A stretch of 44,101 bases of DNA. It comes from Branchiostoma floridae. Its lineage: Eukaryota > Chordata > Leptocardii > Amphioxiformes > Branchiostomatidae. The notes under the pieces were generated by a model. It made no database searches. It saw nothing but the letters and a program-made list of their open reading frames with translations, and was not told the DNA's origin. Location: positions 12,647,268 through 12,691,368 of the forward strand of contig NC_049987.1 in the NCBI RefSeq assembly GCF_000003815.2, given 5' to 3'. Each line of letters begins with the position of its first letter. The stretch's first letter is position 1. The position numbers and the translations under genes are program-made. This document shows, piece after piece, positions 31,301 to 43,300 of the stretch.

Positions 31301-34300
31301 NNNNNNNNNNNNNNNNNNNNNNNNNNNNNNNNNNNNNNNNNNNNNNNNNNGCGGCGTTTAGACGTTCCGGGATGTCGTTCCTTCCCCGCCGGGGTGAATC
31401 ATGGCGGCGACAAACTGTGTGTCCACAATGTTGGTGAACTCACCTGTGGAGGATAGAAATTTACATGTTATATCAGGATTGAACATTACGATTCTGATGA
31501 TAAGTTCTCAAGATGACTTTTCCAAGGTAAACACAACATTTACAGCATTACAAAACAATAAAAAATCTGTTCCTTGCACTCCTGCATCTGGTGCCTTCAG
31601 AGATGTCACCCATAGCTCAAGTTTGAGAGTCCTGTCCCTGGTGCTGAATGTCTTTTCACGCTTGTAACATGTCTTACCAGGTTTTTCCAGGTTGTAGAAG
31701 CCGTTCCACTCCATCAGCTGGCGCACGATCTCGTTGGTGATCTGGTCGCCCCATTCGTTGATCAGCGGCATGTTCACGTCATCAACAAACACTGTCATCT
31801 TCTTGCCTGGGTAGACACATTAAATAATGTCATTATTGTGTGAAATGCAAGCATGCAATGTGCACAATAATAATGTCAATCTTAACGTTGCATTTGTACA
31901 TGTACATTTCAAAATGAACCCAGTACTTCATCCATTGGCACAAATTTGTGCAATAAAGATCTTCAGTCCATAATATATAAATTTATAATTAAAATTTCAC
32001 TATCACTATCTGTACACCTGACATGTACAGTAAATAGTACATGATAGACATCAGGAAATGTTGTGACTGAAAGCATAAACCCACATTCAATATGCCTACA
32101 AAGGACAATTAAAAGTCTAGGGTTATTACTATTACTCTCAGTTCACAAGTGGAGGAAACAACTACAGTCACTCACCAGCAGGTGGCCCATATGTTGTTCC
32201 CATCCGTTTGTCCACGTAACTCTGGACGGTGCGCTGGAACATCAGAGGTGTGGTGGCAGACGAGAAGTTCAGGCTCTTGAACATGTGCTGCTCTGGGTTG
32301 TAGCGGGAGCAGTACCCCTGGATGGAAAAAATGTCTTGGATCATTTTCTGAAATTATCTACTCTACCTTTTTCAACTTAGCCTCTTTCTGCAGTTTTGAA
32401 AACAATCGACACAAAGTTAAACATACCTGTCCTTGGTGCTGAATGCCATCCACATGCAAACATACCTGTCATCCACACAAACACACATACCCATCCCTGG
32501 TGTTGCACACCATCCATACACAGGTAAGCATACCTGTTCCTGGTGCTGAACGCCATTTACATACTTGTAACATGCCTGTCCCTGGTGCTGAACACCATTC
32601 ACACACAAATAAATATGTCTGTCCCTGATGCTGAATACACCATTCATGCACATGATAACATGCCTGTCCTTGTGCTGAACACCATTCACATGCAGATAAC
32701 GTGGCTGTCCCTTGTAATGAATACTAGCAAACCTGCCCTTGGTGCTGAACACCATTTACACACAGGTAAATATACGTTTTGATAACATCCTGGTCCAGGA
32801 TCTCCATAAACTCTAAATGTTGACAGAATAATTTACCTTAATGATGACAGTTTTAGCTGTTCCTTGTTCACCGATCAGCAGGACAGGCTTTCCCAGCTTC
32901 ATGATGGTGTCCATGAGGAAGTCTGACCGTACGTTGTCCACGTTTGGCACAAGGATGGACGTGTACTCTGGGGTGGAGTCTTTTGGATAGATGTACCTAC
33001 ACAGGATTAAAATACATTTTGGTTTGTACAAGAATTTTTGTTTTCTGGGGAGAAGTAGACAAGAACACAGCAATAGTGACATTTAACTTTTGTCTAGTGC
33101 CAGTGGCAAGTGAGATAATGTGAAGTCTTATTGTGATAATTAGATTTCAATCATGTATGATTTTGGGATAATGCCATTCATTAAAAAATAGCACCTCTAT
33201 ATTGATGTGAGCAGTGGTTTCATTGTTTCAGTCAAAGAATTAGATATCAAACATTACCTTAAAGTTAAAACATTTGTTTTTTGATACACACTCAAGTCAA
33301 CTCACCGTGACTGTATAACCAAACTGTGCATATTTACAAAGGATTGCAGATGCTCATCTTTAATCTATGTCTACTTGTGAAGTGGAAGTTTATATTTGTC
33401 ATCATTACTGATAACACACACAAACATGGTGGTGTCATGTGTTATAGGTTGTACATTAACAGCCTAAACTTACGAACTCCTGTAGTCCAGATATCACAAG
33501 TTGTAGAAGAAACACAGATCCACAAGGCTTTCAAAAAACTTTTACAACTTTGATTAAGCCTAGACACAAAACATCTCTGTCTGTAACAATGCCAATCCAA
33601 TAGAAAACTAAGGTGCAAACTACTGTCGACTTGTGGGTGCATTTTTCTTAGCACTTTTTTAGCAGTTTATAAACATCTGTGCAGGAGATATCCAATTCCT
33701 TACAGGTACATTTCAATTGGTGACTATTCATTTATAAGTAAAAGCTGTGGCACAATCTATATGACAATTAAAAGGGATCTTGTATTAGGTCTATTTAGAA
33801 AAAGGTCTATTTATAAGGTGAATTTTTTTAAAGGAATTCAGGCAAAATACATATTAGTTATCAAGATTTTAACATTATTATGTTGAGGATATCATGCAAG
33901 CATAGCAAATATTGATTGAATGTTACATGTACTCACTGTTCCACACGGTTGGACCAATGTTCCCACTCCCCGTTATCCTTCACCACGTACTCAAAGATGG
34001 TTTCCTGCTTCCCCTTGTCCACTGGTGGCAGGTCCAGACCACCACCATTATCCACAATAAATTGTTCCAGCTGAAAAGAAACAAAGGTACTGATTGACAC
34101 GGAAATCTTAAGTACTACAAGTTTGAGTAAAGTACAGATACAGAGCCATTCTTCAATATGTGAAATGCTATTCAGTCTGAAAGCATTGGTGTCCCACACT
34201 TGTAACTTTTTTTTGTCCAAACAACACAGGACTATAGCAAGACTGTTACAGAATACTTGTCAAGTATTATCCAATACACATATTTTGGTACTCAATCATA

Positions 34301-37300
34301 TTTCCTTTTTTTGGTAAAAAATGTACAACAACAGGCTGGCTAAGACAACAACAAAACAGTCCCCCCCCCCAAAAAAAAACTATGACTTTCCTGTGAAGCC
34401 CATAGCAGTAAGAAGTCTGACCATCACTGCTGCTACTAATGCACAAGAGATGTGAAATAACAATGAAGCATTGATTTCCAACATTACCTTCTCCCTATCA
34501 TCCAGCTCCAGGAGGGAGCCCAGGGACCACATGAGGGTGAAGACGAAGATTCTCTCCAGCATCTTCTGGCTGGGTGGATGTTCAGGACCAGGGATCAGCC
34601 CCTCCAGCAGATCGATGGCCTGTTTGATGTAGTTACACTCCAGGACCTTCATCTTCGCCTGCGAACATCAATGAACACGTGAACAGTCAGTAAAGTGAGA
34701 AGACAGATATTATCCTTGCTGCTTAGTCATGTTTGAGAATGCATCCTTGTCATGATTATGTCACAATATGGCAAGGAGAAATTTTACTTTGCACTGATGA
34801 AGGCAACAAGCAGCTCGCAGCCTAAACCATCAGTAGAGAGATGGAATCAGGTTGCGTATCTGATAAAACTATGCAAAGAGATAGCAATGATGCCTTCTTG
34901 TATGGAAGATAGTACAGTATAACTCCTCTAGTATTCTTCATAACTGTTACTCTATTACTTTGAGTTAACTATCTTTGAATAGCAGATGCTCTAGATGGAG
35001 TTAAGTGATGCTTGGATTGGCTGCTAGGAGTTGATGAATAGCTTGTGGTTGTCACAAGAAGCTGTTCATCTGAGCTACATGTACTTACATGCAGGTCCTG
35101 GTTGACATATCGGTACAACTCCGTGAAGATACCCTCAAAGAGTGTCATGAGAATGTCATGCTGCTGCTGGGGCCGCTTGTTCAGCCAGCCCTGGAGAATG
35201 GGCTTCCAGTCCAGGGCGGAGCTGGACATGTACACCATGCCGTTACGGGACACAGTGGCAGGGGACGCATTGTCAATGTTGTGCACCTGAAAACAAACCA
35301 GAGATGCTTTTTCAAAAGTCCTTGTAACAGTTTCAACAGACAAAACCAGATCACTTACAAATGCAGAAGTGCATGTATAGCGGCAAATGTTCAGAAGCTG
35401 ATTATAAGAGTTCCTCAACATATTATAAAACAGATCACAATGTAAGGTCTGAAACACTCACCTCAAAGACAATTTTGCAGTTTGGTGCCATTCTGATCCG
35501 GTCTCCATTGGCCAGAGTCAGGGTCTTACTGTCATCAAGTACACTGCAGACAAGCAAATGTTCAAGAGTAAGAATCAGCATCAAGTTCATCCAATGCAAA
35601 ATGTATGACTTAAAACACACAATTCAGCTACAACTGCATTACTGAAATAACAAGCTGTTCACAACAATCTTCATCATCTAACATTAGGTCACCAACTCCA
35701 TTGATATAGATGATGCTCATGGACGATATTCCCCCTCTACAAAACATCATTCAGGTTACCTGTTGAGGTTCTCAATCCAGATGGCATCCACAGGTCCATC
35801 CAGCACAATCCAGGTGTTGTCTGTCTTCTTCACCTTCAGGGACTTCCTCCACAGAGTGGAGAAGATGCCGTCTGTCCAGTCATTTGTGGCCACATCAAGG
35901 GTACCGAACATCTGAGAGGCTGTGATGGCTTTGGGGTTCATCCTCATCTCCCTGAAGACAACAGCAGAAGAAAGGTGAGTGCCAGAATTTCTTCTTTTCT
36001 TTAAGGCTCAGCTTCTTCATAGTTCTCATAACCCTGTGTACACTAGTCTAACTTTGCAGTTTACCACCACAGCATTGGTGCTAAGTTACAACCATACACA
36101 AGATTAAATCTATTAACCAGGATTATGTAGAATTGAGTGATTTCAATTGTAGGCCGTAATGTATGTCTTAGATCTGACTGAAAAAAAAGCAGAAAAAAAT
36201 TTTGTCTACCTGTCATTGTGACATTAACAATAGTAGTCTTATAGTTAGTAATACTATGGGCAAATCGTCTATTGATCATCCTATTCCCTTACTTGTGAGG
36301 AGCACCACAGTCACTCATGGCCTTCATCAGGACATGGATACAGTTGGTTTTCCCCGTTCCGCTGGGCCCGAGTGTCATGAAGCCGTGACGGACACGCTGG
36401 GTCTCGTACAGCTGGATCAGCTTCAGCACCCATGGGGCGTGGTGAACCAGCCCTGCCTCTTCAGTCTGTCACAAAACAAGTATAGATCATGATCATGTAT
36501 CTTTAAGAAAACTAGAACGCATTACAAGCTGGTCATTTTAGCATATCAGTGCTGGTACCATTGTTGATAACTCAGACAAGAGAAAAAACTGTGAACATAA
36601 AACCTGACAGTGTGTGAACATTTCTTGTAAATCAAGAAATATTCACAGAGGTTTTATGTCCGAATTGTTTGCTGTGAGCCCTCACTGCAAACTCATCACA
36701 CTACTGACACGTATCCTGTCTGTCACTGCATAACTGGTTGATTCAACCATGAAGTTGCAAACTTAAGTCACAGAAAACTTGAAGCAATTTACGTATTTTG
36801 TTGACTTGTTCCTTGACAGGACATTGTACGTCAAAAGCAAAATTAACATTTTTTAGCATAATTCTCGTCAAAGTAACATGTGGTGCTATAATCATCAGAA
36901 TTACTCATTTCAGTCTGCGCTGTTTGCAAGACAAACTGTCACATTACCTGATGCTGAATGGCAGCCTCTATGTCGGGATACCCAGCCTTGTCAAGTGTGA
37001 TCCCAGGGAACAGATCCTCGATCAGACTCAGGAAGAGAGGCTCGTCCTCGTCCACCAGCTTGGACAGGTTCATGTCACGCAGGATACGCATCACGGTCAC
37101 CACCTCGCTGTCCTGCGGGTTGGACCGCTTGAACCCTCCCATGGTCCTCAGCACAGACAGGATGTTACGCAGACCAAAATCGTAGTGAACCTGGATGTAG
37201 AAAAATTGTGATTAGTCTTTCGGAACCTCTTAACTGTTGCATTAGTTAATCCTTCTTAAAAAAACTTTTAATACTTCCAAGTCAACAGATTGACTTTAAA

Positions 37301-40300
37301 ATGTCTACAGCTGAATGCCATCAAAACATAGGAAAACACAACTGTCCATTTTGCTGAACACCATCTACACACAGGTAGGCAGGCAAACATACCTGTCCTA
37401 AGTGCGCCAAATAGCAATTACTCATGACAAGCAGTGTCACTGACAAAAGTTAGTGGATTCTACCTGAAACGTGTGACCAATTCCAAAATTATATCCAGAT
37501 GCTTGAGTAATTGATATTTGGCGTATCTTATTACCTGGTTGTCTAACCTTCATCAACATACCTGTCCTTGGTGCTAAACACTATCCACACAGGTAAGCAA
37601 TACTAGGTTGACTTAAAAGTTACACAGTCACCTGTTTGGAAAGCTGTTCCTCACACAGCTTGTACAGCATGAAGAACTTGCGAGCCAGTACAATGTTCTG
37701 TTGGAAACCACAGGAGGCCATCTTCACACGCATGATGATCTGTCGATCAGGAACCATCATGGCCACTGTCCTGAACATGATCTTTAAATTCTCGGGAAGC
37801 TCCTGGCGGCCGGCATATCCAGGGTTCTGTTTTGCCACAATACAGAACAGGTTGTGAGCATTCTGACAGTGGTATGTTGTGCATTTACTATGATGTTTCA
37901 ACATAACGGTCACTGTACTAAAATAGTGTGCTAGTGGCTCTAAATAGTGGCACACAGTGAATGGCAAACTCAATTGCAACAGCTGAAACCAGAATATCTC
38001 CAAAAATATACAGTTAACAGAGGCAAATCATAACATTTTGTCACACGTAACCATATCCAAGAAACAAATTGAATACTCTCAGCTTTACAGTCTACATGAG
38101 GGAGGGAGGGAGTGAGCTCTACAGTCTGCATAGATAGAAGATGTACCATTGTGAGGAAGATGCCAAACTCAGCGTTCATGTCCACCACGTCTCCATCTGT
38201 GAAGACAAACTGCTTCCTGCGCTCCTTCTTGCAGTTGAAGAGGACAGCCATCTGCTGGGCAGCCACGGACAGCACGGGCAGCTCGATACGGTTGAACTCA
38301 TCAAAACAGCCCCAGCTGCCAGACTGGGCCAGTCCTGAAAGCAAAGACAACAATTACCTTGTTAAAAAGTGTGCATCTTTCTAGATGGTTTTCCTACTGA
38401 ATTATGCTAAAATCATTTCATTTGCCTGCAATGCACTTACAACTGACTTTTTAGCCAATCAATCAATCAATAAACGATCATCTCATTGAACATATCAATA
38501 AAAAGGATGCAGACGCACCTTTGTAGATTCTGCCCAGCCCTCTGTAGTCCATCTGATCGGAGCAGTTGAAGACCACGACAAACTTGCCCAGGCAGCGGCC
38601 CATGTCCTTGGTGGTCTCAGTCTTCCCAGTCCCGGCTGGCCCTGCAGGGGCTCCACCCATACTCATCCCCAGGGCCTGGGCAAGGGTGATGTAGCATCTA
38701 GGGTGGGGAAGATAAACACATTTCAAATACATTGTAACGTTACATACATCACAAAACACAACAGAGAAATGAAACTGAAATTGTTAGGGACATTAAATGT
38801 GAATGAATTCTTTCTTTTCACAGGTCCGACTTCTTCTACAAATCTGTTTGACATATTTTCTTAGAATACAATACATGTATCATTTGAGACTACAATGCCA
38901 CTGTTATAACATTGCTTGGCTTACATTTGTATAACAACACAGCATGAGATTGTTTGCATGAAAATAGGTGTGCTCAGTACAAAGTACATACCTGTCAGTC
39001 AGTGGTGTGATCACAAGACGCTCCTGACACCCCAGGAACTCATTCTGATACTCAAAGTCCACATCAGTGATGGAGATCAGACACTGGTCGATATCCTCCT
39101 TGAAGTAGAAGCGTGTCTGCTTCAACCAGTCAAAGTCTCCAGTGCTCTTGGTGTTTTTCTTTACCTGGAGTCAATAATAAGGCAAAGGTAAGTACCAAAT
39201 AAAGCAGACATAGTGCAACAATTTACATCTGAATGGAAATATGAAAAAGAATTATTGAGAAACAAATCAAATGCTTAAAGAAGTCTTTCTGTAAGTTTTA
39301 CAAGACCATTTTTCAAAAAGAGAAATGAGTTTTTTATCCTTACACCAAATATATAAGAATAGGATGCAAATCAATCAATGTATGCATGTTGAAGCTTACC
39401 AGCTCATCAAAGATGTCCCTCTGATGTACGTGGATGGTGATGAGAGTTTCATACTTGGTACGTTCGTACTTGGTGAGATCTTTGGTTGTCATGTCAATAA
39501 GGTCATTCAGCAAGTCCAGGAAGTGCTGGTTGGTGGTGGCCATGACCTTCTTGTCCACACGTGCGTTCTTCAACGCCTCTTCTGAATCACGGGTCCAGAT
39601 CATCTGGATGCCTAGCAGTCCGACCTGGGGAAAAGATTCTCAACATCATTTCCTGCTGTCTGGATGCCTCTTGTCAGTGTTAAGCAGCCTGGATACAAAA
39701 TGTTAGATTCTGACAGAATCTTTTTCTTTTCAACTTTTATAGGTCAGTTTTAATAACTCTGTCATTCTTACAACAAATTAAACAGTGGCAAACAAAGTCA
39801 GGTATGTTGTGACATTGATCTTTCCCCAACCAGCTAAGAAATGAATGCTATCTACCTGTGCCGGGAAGACGTTCTGAAACTCAATCATCTTGAAGTTGGG
39901 GTCATCGATGGCAACAGATGCCTGCCTGATGACGCCATGGATGGACTTCTGTGACTCGTTCATGAGCAGACCCAGCCACTGTTCCACGTTGCCCTGGGCA
40001 ACCACTGGCTTCTCAAGATCAATCTTCTCATTTTCCTGCAGATGACAAAGATGTGTTAGAAGGTCTCCTGCTGGATGTGTAGGGACAAGTAAAATCACTA
40101 AACTCATTAAGATGGAAGATATCTTTTAGCTGGAGCTTTTGTGCTTGGCCTACTGAGAAAGCTTGCTAATGCTTTTGTTGAAGGAACCACATTTGCACTG
40201 CCTGTAACTTTCTATGGTGTGTGTTCTGGTCAATGTATTCCACTTTGACACTGTCTTCTATTATTACATGTTGCATGTAACTTGTTGCTGACCTGTGAAG

Positions 40301-43300
40301 ATATGCTGAGGATCTTCTCATACTGCTTCTCGTCGAAGGTGACAGCCTTGGTGTTGTCAAATACAGACAGCAGGTGGGGCTGGATGGTGTGGGGGTCGGA
40401 GGCCTGGCCCAGGATCTCCAGCAGGGCAGGGTCGGACACGAAGAAGAACCTGGGGGTAGGGGAGATGATGATGTCATGCACACAGTTTTCAACAGCTTTG
40501 TCCTTGGTGAAGATTAGCATTAACACAAGGAAAGTTGTGTCCTTGGCACTGAACAGCATTCACACAACTTCATTAGGAAACAGCTTTGTCAGTGGTGTTG
40601 AAAAGCATTAATGCAAGAAAGCAGCTTTGTCCTTGCTGCTGACCAAAATTTGCACAAGGTAACAGTTTTGACCTTGGGCTGAATACCATTGACACAAGGA
40701 AACAGTTCTATCCTTAGTGTTGAACAGAATTCATGCAAGAATACAGCTTTGTCCTTGGTGCTGAATAGTATTCACATAAAAACAGTTTTGCTGAAAAACA
40801 TTGGTACCAAGCAGCATTCACACAAGAAATGATAGTAATGAACAGCATTGATGTACTACGGTAATAGGGCATGACTCCAGACTAAGATACCTTGGGAACA
40901 CCAGTCTCTTCTTCTCCAGGTATCCTGTCAGAGACTTCTGACACATCTCCAGCTGTTCTAACAGGTGAGGCAGCAGCTGACCCAGGGTGTCATCCCCCAC
41001 ACAGCACTGCACCACGTTAGGGTTCTCATGGGCACGCTGCATGATCTTCATCCAAGACTTGTCAATCTGGCTGAAACGCTTTGCTTCCTGTTTTGACGCA
41101 ACAAAGGCAAGTAATGAATATCGATGGACATCAGTGTACCTTATATGAAGTTAATCTATCTAAATATATGTATAATACTTGTACTAGTGGGGATTCTCTT
41201 AACTCAGTAGAAAGCAGTACATTTTTATGGATCATTACAAGCCACTATTGCAATCGCAATTATCTCACTTATTCTTCACACGTCAACAATATTAGTAAGT
41301 GGACTATGACTGCATTGGTAGGAAACATATTTTGAGCTACTGTACAATCGACTTGATTCTGTAGTAACTGTTACAGTATTGACTGTCACTAGATATCTCT
41401 ACAAATGTAGGGCAAACAGAATCAAGTCCATGGCATATGAGACACACAATGTCTTTCCTCCGATTCAGCCCTAAATCGTTAACATTGTTGATGAAGAAAA
41501 GTGCTGAGTGAGATGTTTGTGAAACAATATTAGGAGTTCCATGTATTAGTCCTAGTGATCATCCATACCTGTGGCAGCTGTTTTGCAATGTCACCTCCCA
41601 CAAACACAGCCTCCAGGTAGATCCACAGGTTCTGAACTGTCATCCACATCTCAATGATCTCGGAGGTACCAGACAGCTGCTGGACCCACTTCTGAATGGT
41701 TGGTTTGAACGGTGCATTGTACCTGGAAAACGATGTTTGATAATAAGTAAGTAAAATGGTCTGATCATTTTAATCTTACGCTCCATGTTCGACATTTCGA
41801 CAAGTCAACAGGATTAGGCTTGATATAAAACTTTTTTTTTCTGCAATCATATCCTGTACTGCAGTAATGATGGCGATCTTTACTGTACATCTTAATTCAT
41901 GGTTGTCTAGTTCCATGAAGTAGAACAACACCACCCAGTATGTGAACCTAGATACTCATGGTAAAAAATAGTGCCTTTAATGTTGTGTTATCACCAGAAC
42001 ATTTACTACAGAAGATTGGGGAATATGCTAGCAATTGCAAGTTATAAGTGTAATGATCTATCCTGGCACCATTATAGGCATATGACAATACCAATACTAT
42101 GTGCTCAAAATGTTGCACCTTTGTTGTCTTAGCAATATCAACAAAGATGAAACCACCCTGCTAGAATTTGACTTACCCAGTTGCAGCTCTTTTAGCAGCC
42201 ATTAAATAAGCATTGAATATACATGTAGGCATTGTAAGAATACTAACTCATGTCTTGCATTACAAAGTGGACAAACACATTTGGGATGCATCTGAGAAGT
42301 ACATTTTTTCCACAAAACATATCATTCATAGGCTCAGAATAAATTGCTTACTATCTACACCTGAGCCATTTATTTTGTGCAATGAGTTGTATGAAGTCTC
42401 TATTTACTGATGATTTGACTTAATCTGAAGTATTCTGCAGACCACACCACGGTCTTTAAATTTGTGCTGATACACTTGCAGACTGAAGGTCATCTCTAAC
42501 TCTGCATCTAATGACCAATACATAAACCTTCAGGGTAAATCTGGAGTATTTAGCTGTACCTGTTGCTCATGAGAGACCCCAACACCATGAGAGAGTCCTC
42601 CATAAGAGCCACGATCTCTGTAACATCAGCACCCTTGAGGAGCAACTCTCCACGAGTCTTGAAGACAGAGAATGTGAAGACCTGGGTACTCCAGTCTGCG
42701 ATGACCTGTTTCAGCTTTGCCTCAATGTCCTTCTCCTTTGTTGCTGAGATGCACACATCCTATAGCAACAAAGTCACAAGACCATGTTTGTACAGCTTCA
42801 TTGTATTTCATGGCATTGGTGCAGTACATACAGAAGTCTTTGCTTTCTTGTTGTAACTGTGATGTTTTAAGGTCCAATAGAATGCATGTACTCAATACAG
42901 TGTATTTCACCTATATGGTTCTGTTAGTAAAAGGAATACTCTTGTATCTTAAGAATTTGAATACTTTTGATACAGGTTAGTTATCACCAGAAGATTGCTA
43001 GGAATGGCCTAGAAAAAAAGGCCACAGGTTTATGTTTTTACCTCAATGTCTTCCTTGAATTGGAGCAGTGGTGCCATCATGATGTTCCTCAGTAGGAAGT
43101 TGTCTGCCTCCACATCAAAAGAGTGGCCTGTAAAAAAAGGAGATACATTTGTAAGAGAGTGCAAAAACTGCTATACAAAAGTAACAAAGTATACAAAAAT
43201 CAGACAGTAACAAGCCAGTAGTGACAAAAATATGTTCAAAAGCATTTGGGCTAACACAATTTTACACATTGAATTTTCGTCTATATCAAGTAAGCTTATG

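Larger units (their letters stand above)
35089..39164 (-). other. DNAH5: Dynein exons for AAA1 and AAA2
   Basis: Exons in transcript order: 38992-39164, 38519-38697, 38147-38334, 37632-37826, 36948-37190, 36293-36465, 35760-35951, 35462-35543 and 35089-35286. AAA1 is the main ATPase site: Walker [14 protein letters not shown] in 38519-38697 and Walker B CFDEFNR in 38147-38334. AAA2 has Walker [11 protein letters not shown] in 36293-36465, then [30 protein letters not shown] and [13 protein letters not shown]. All phases agree. The AAA1 catalytic residues are intact. Confidence 0.95.

Noticed and set aside
28617-31443. Dynein as a pseudogene because of frame breaks
   Set aside because: All frame breaks are beside N runs; the other exons are open, in phase and highly conserved, which fits sequencing error better.
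32417-32755. 112-codon minus-strand frame with repeated NGVQHQGQ-type motif
   Set aside because: It is a translation of the degenerate intronic tandem repeat, with no splice acceptors that would join it to the dynein frame.
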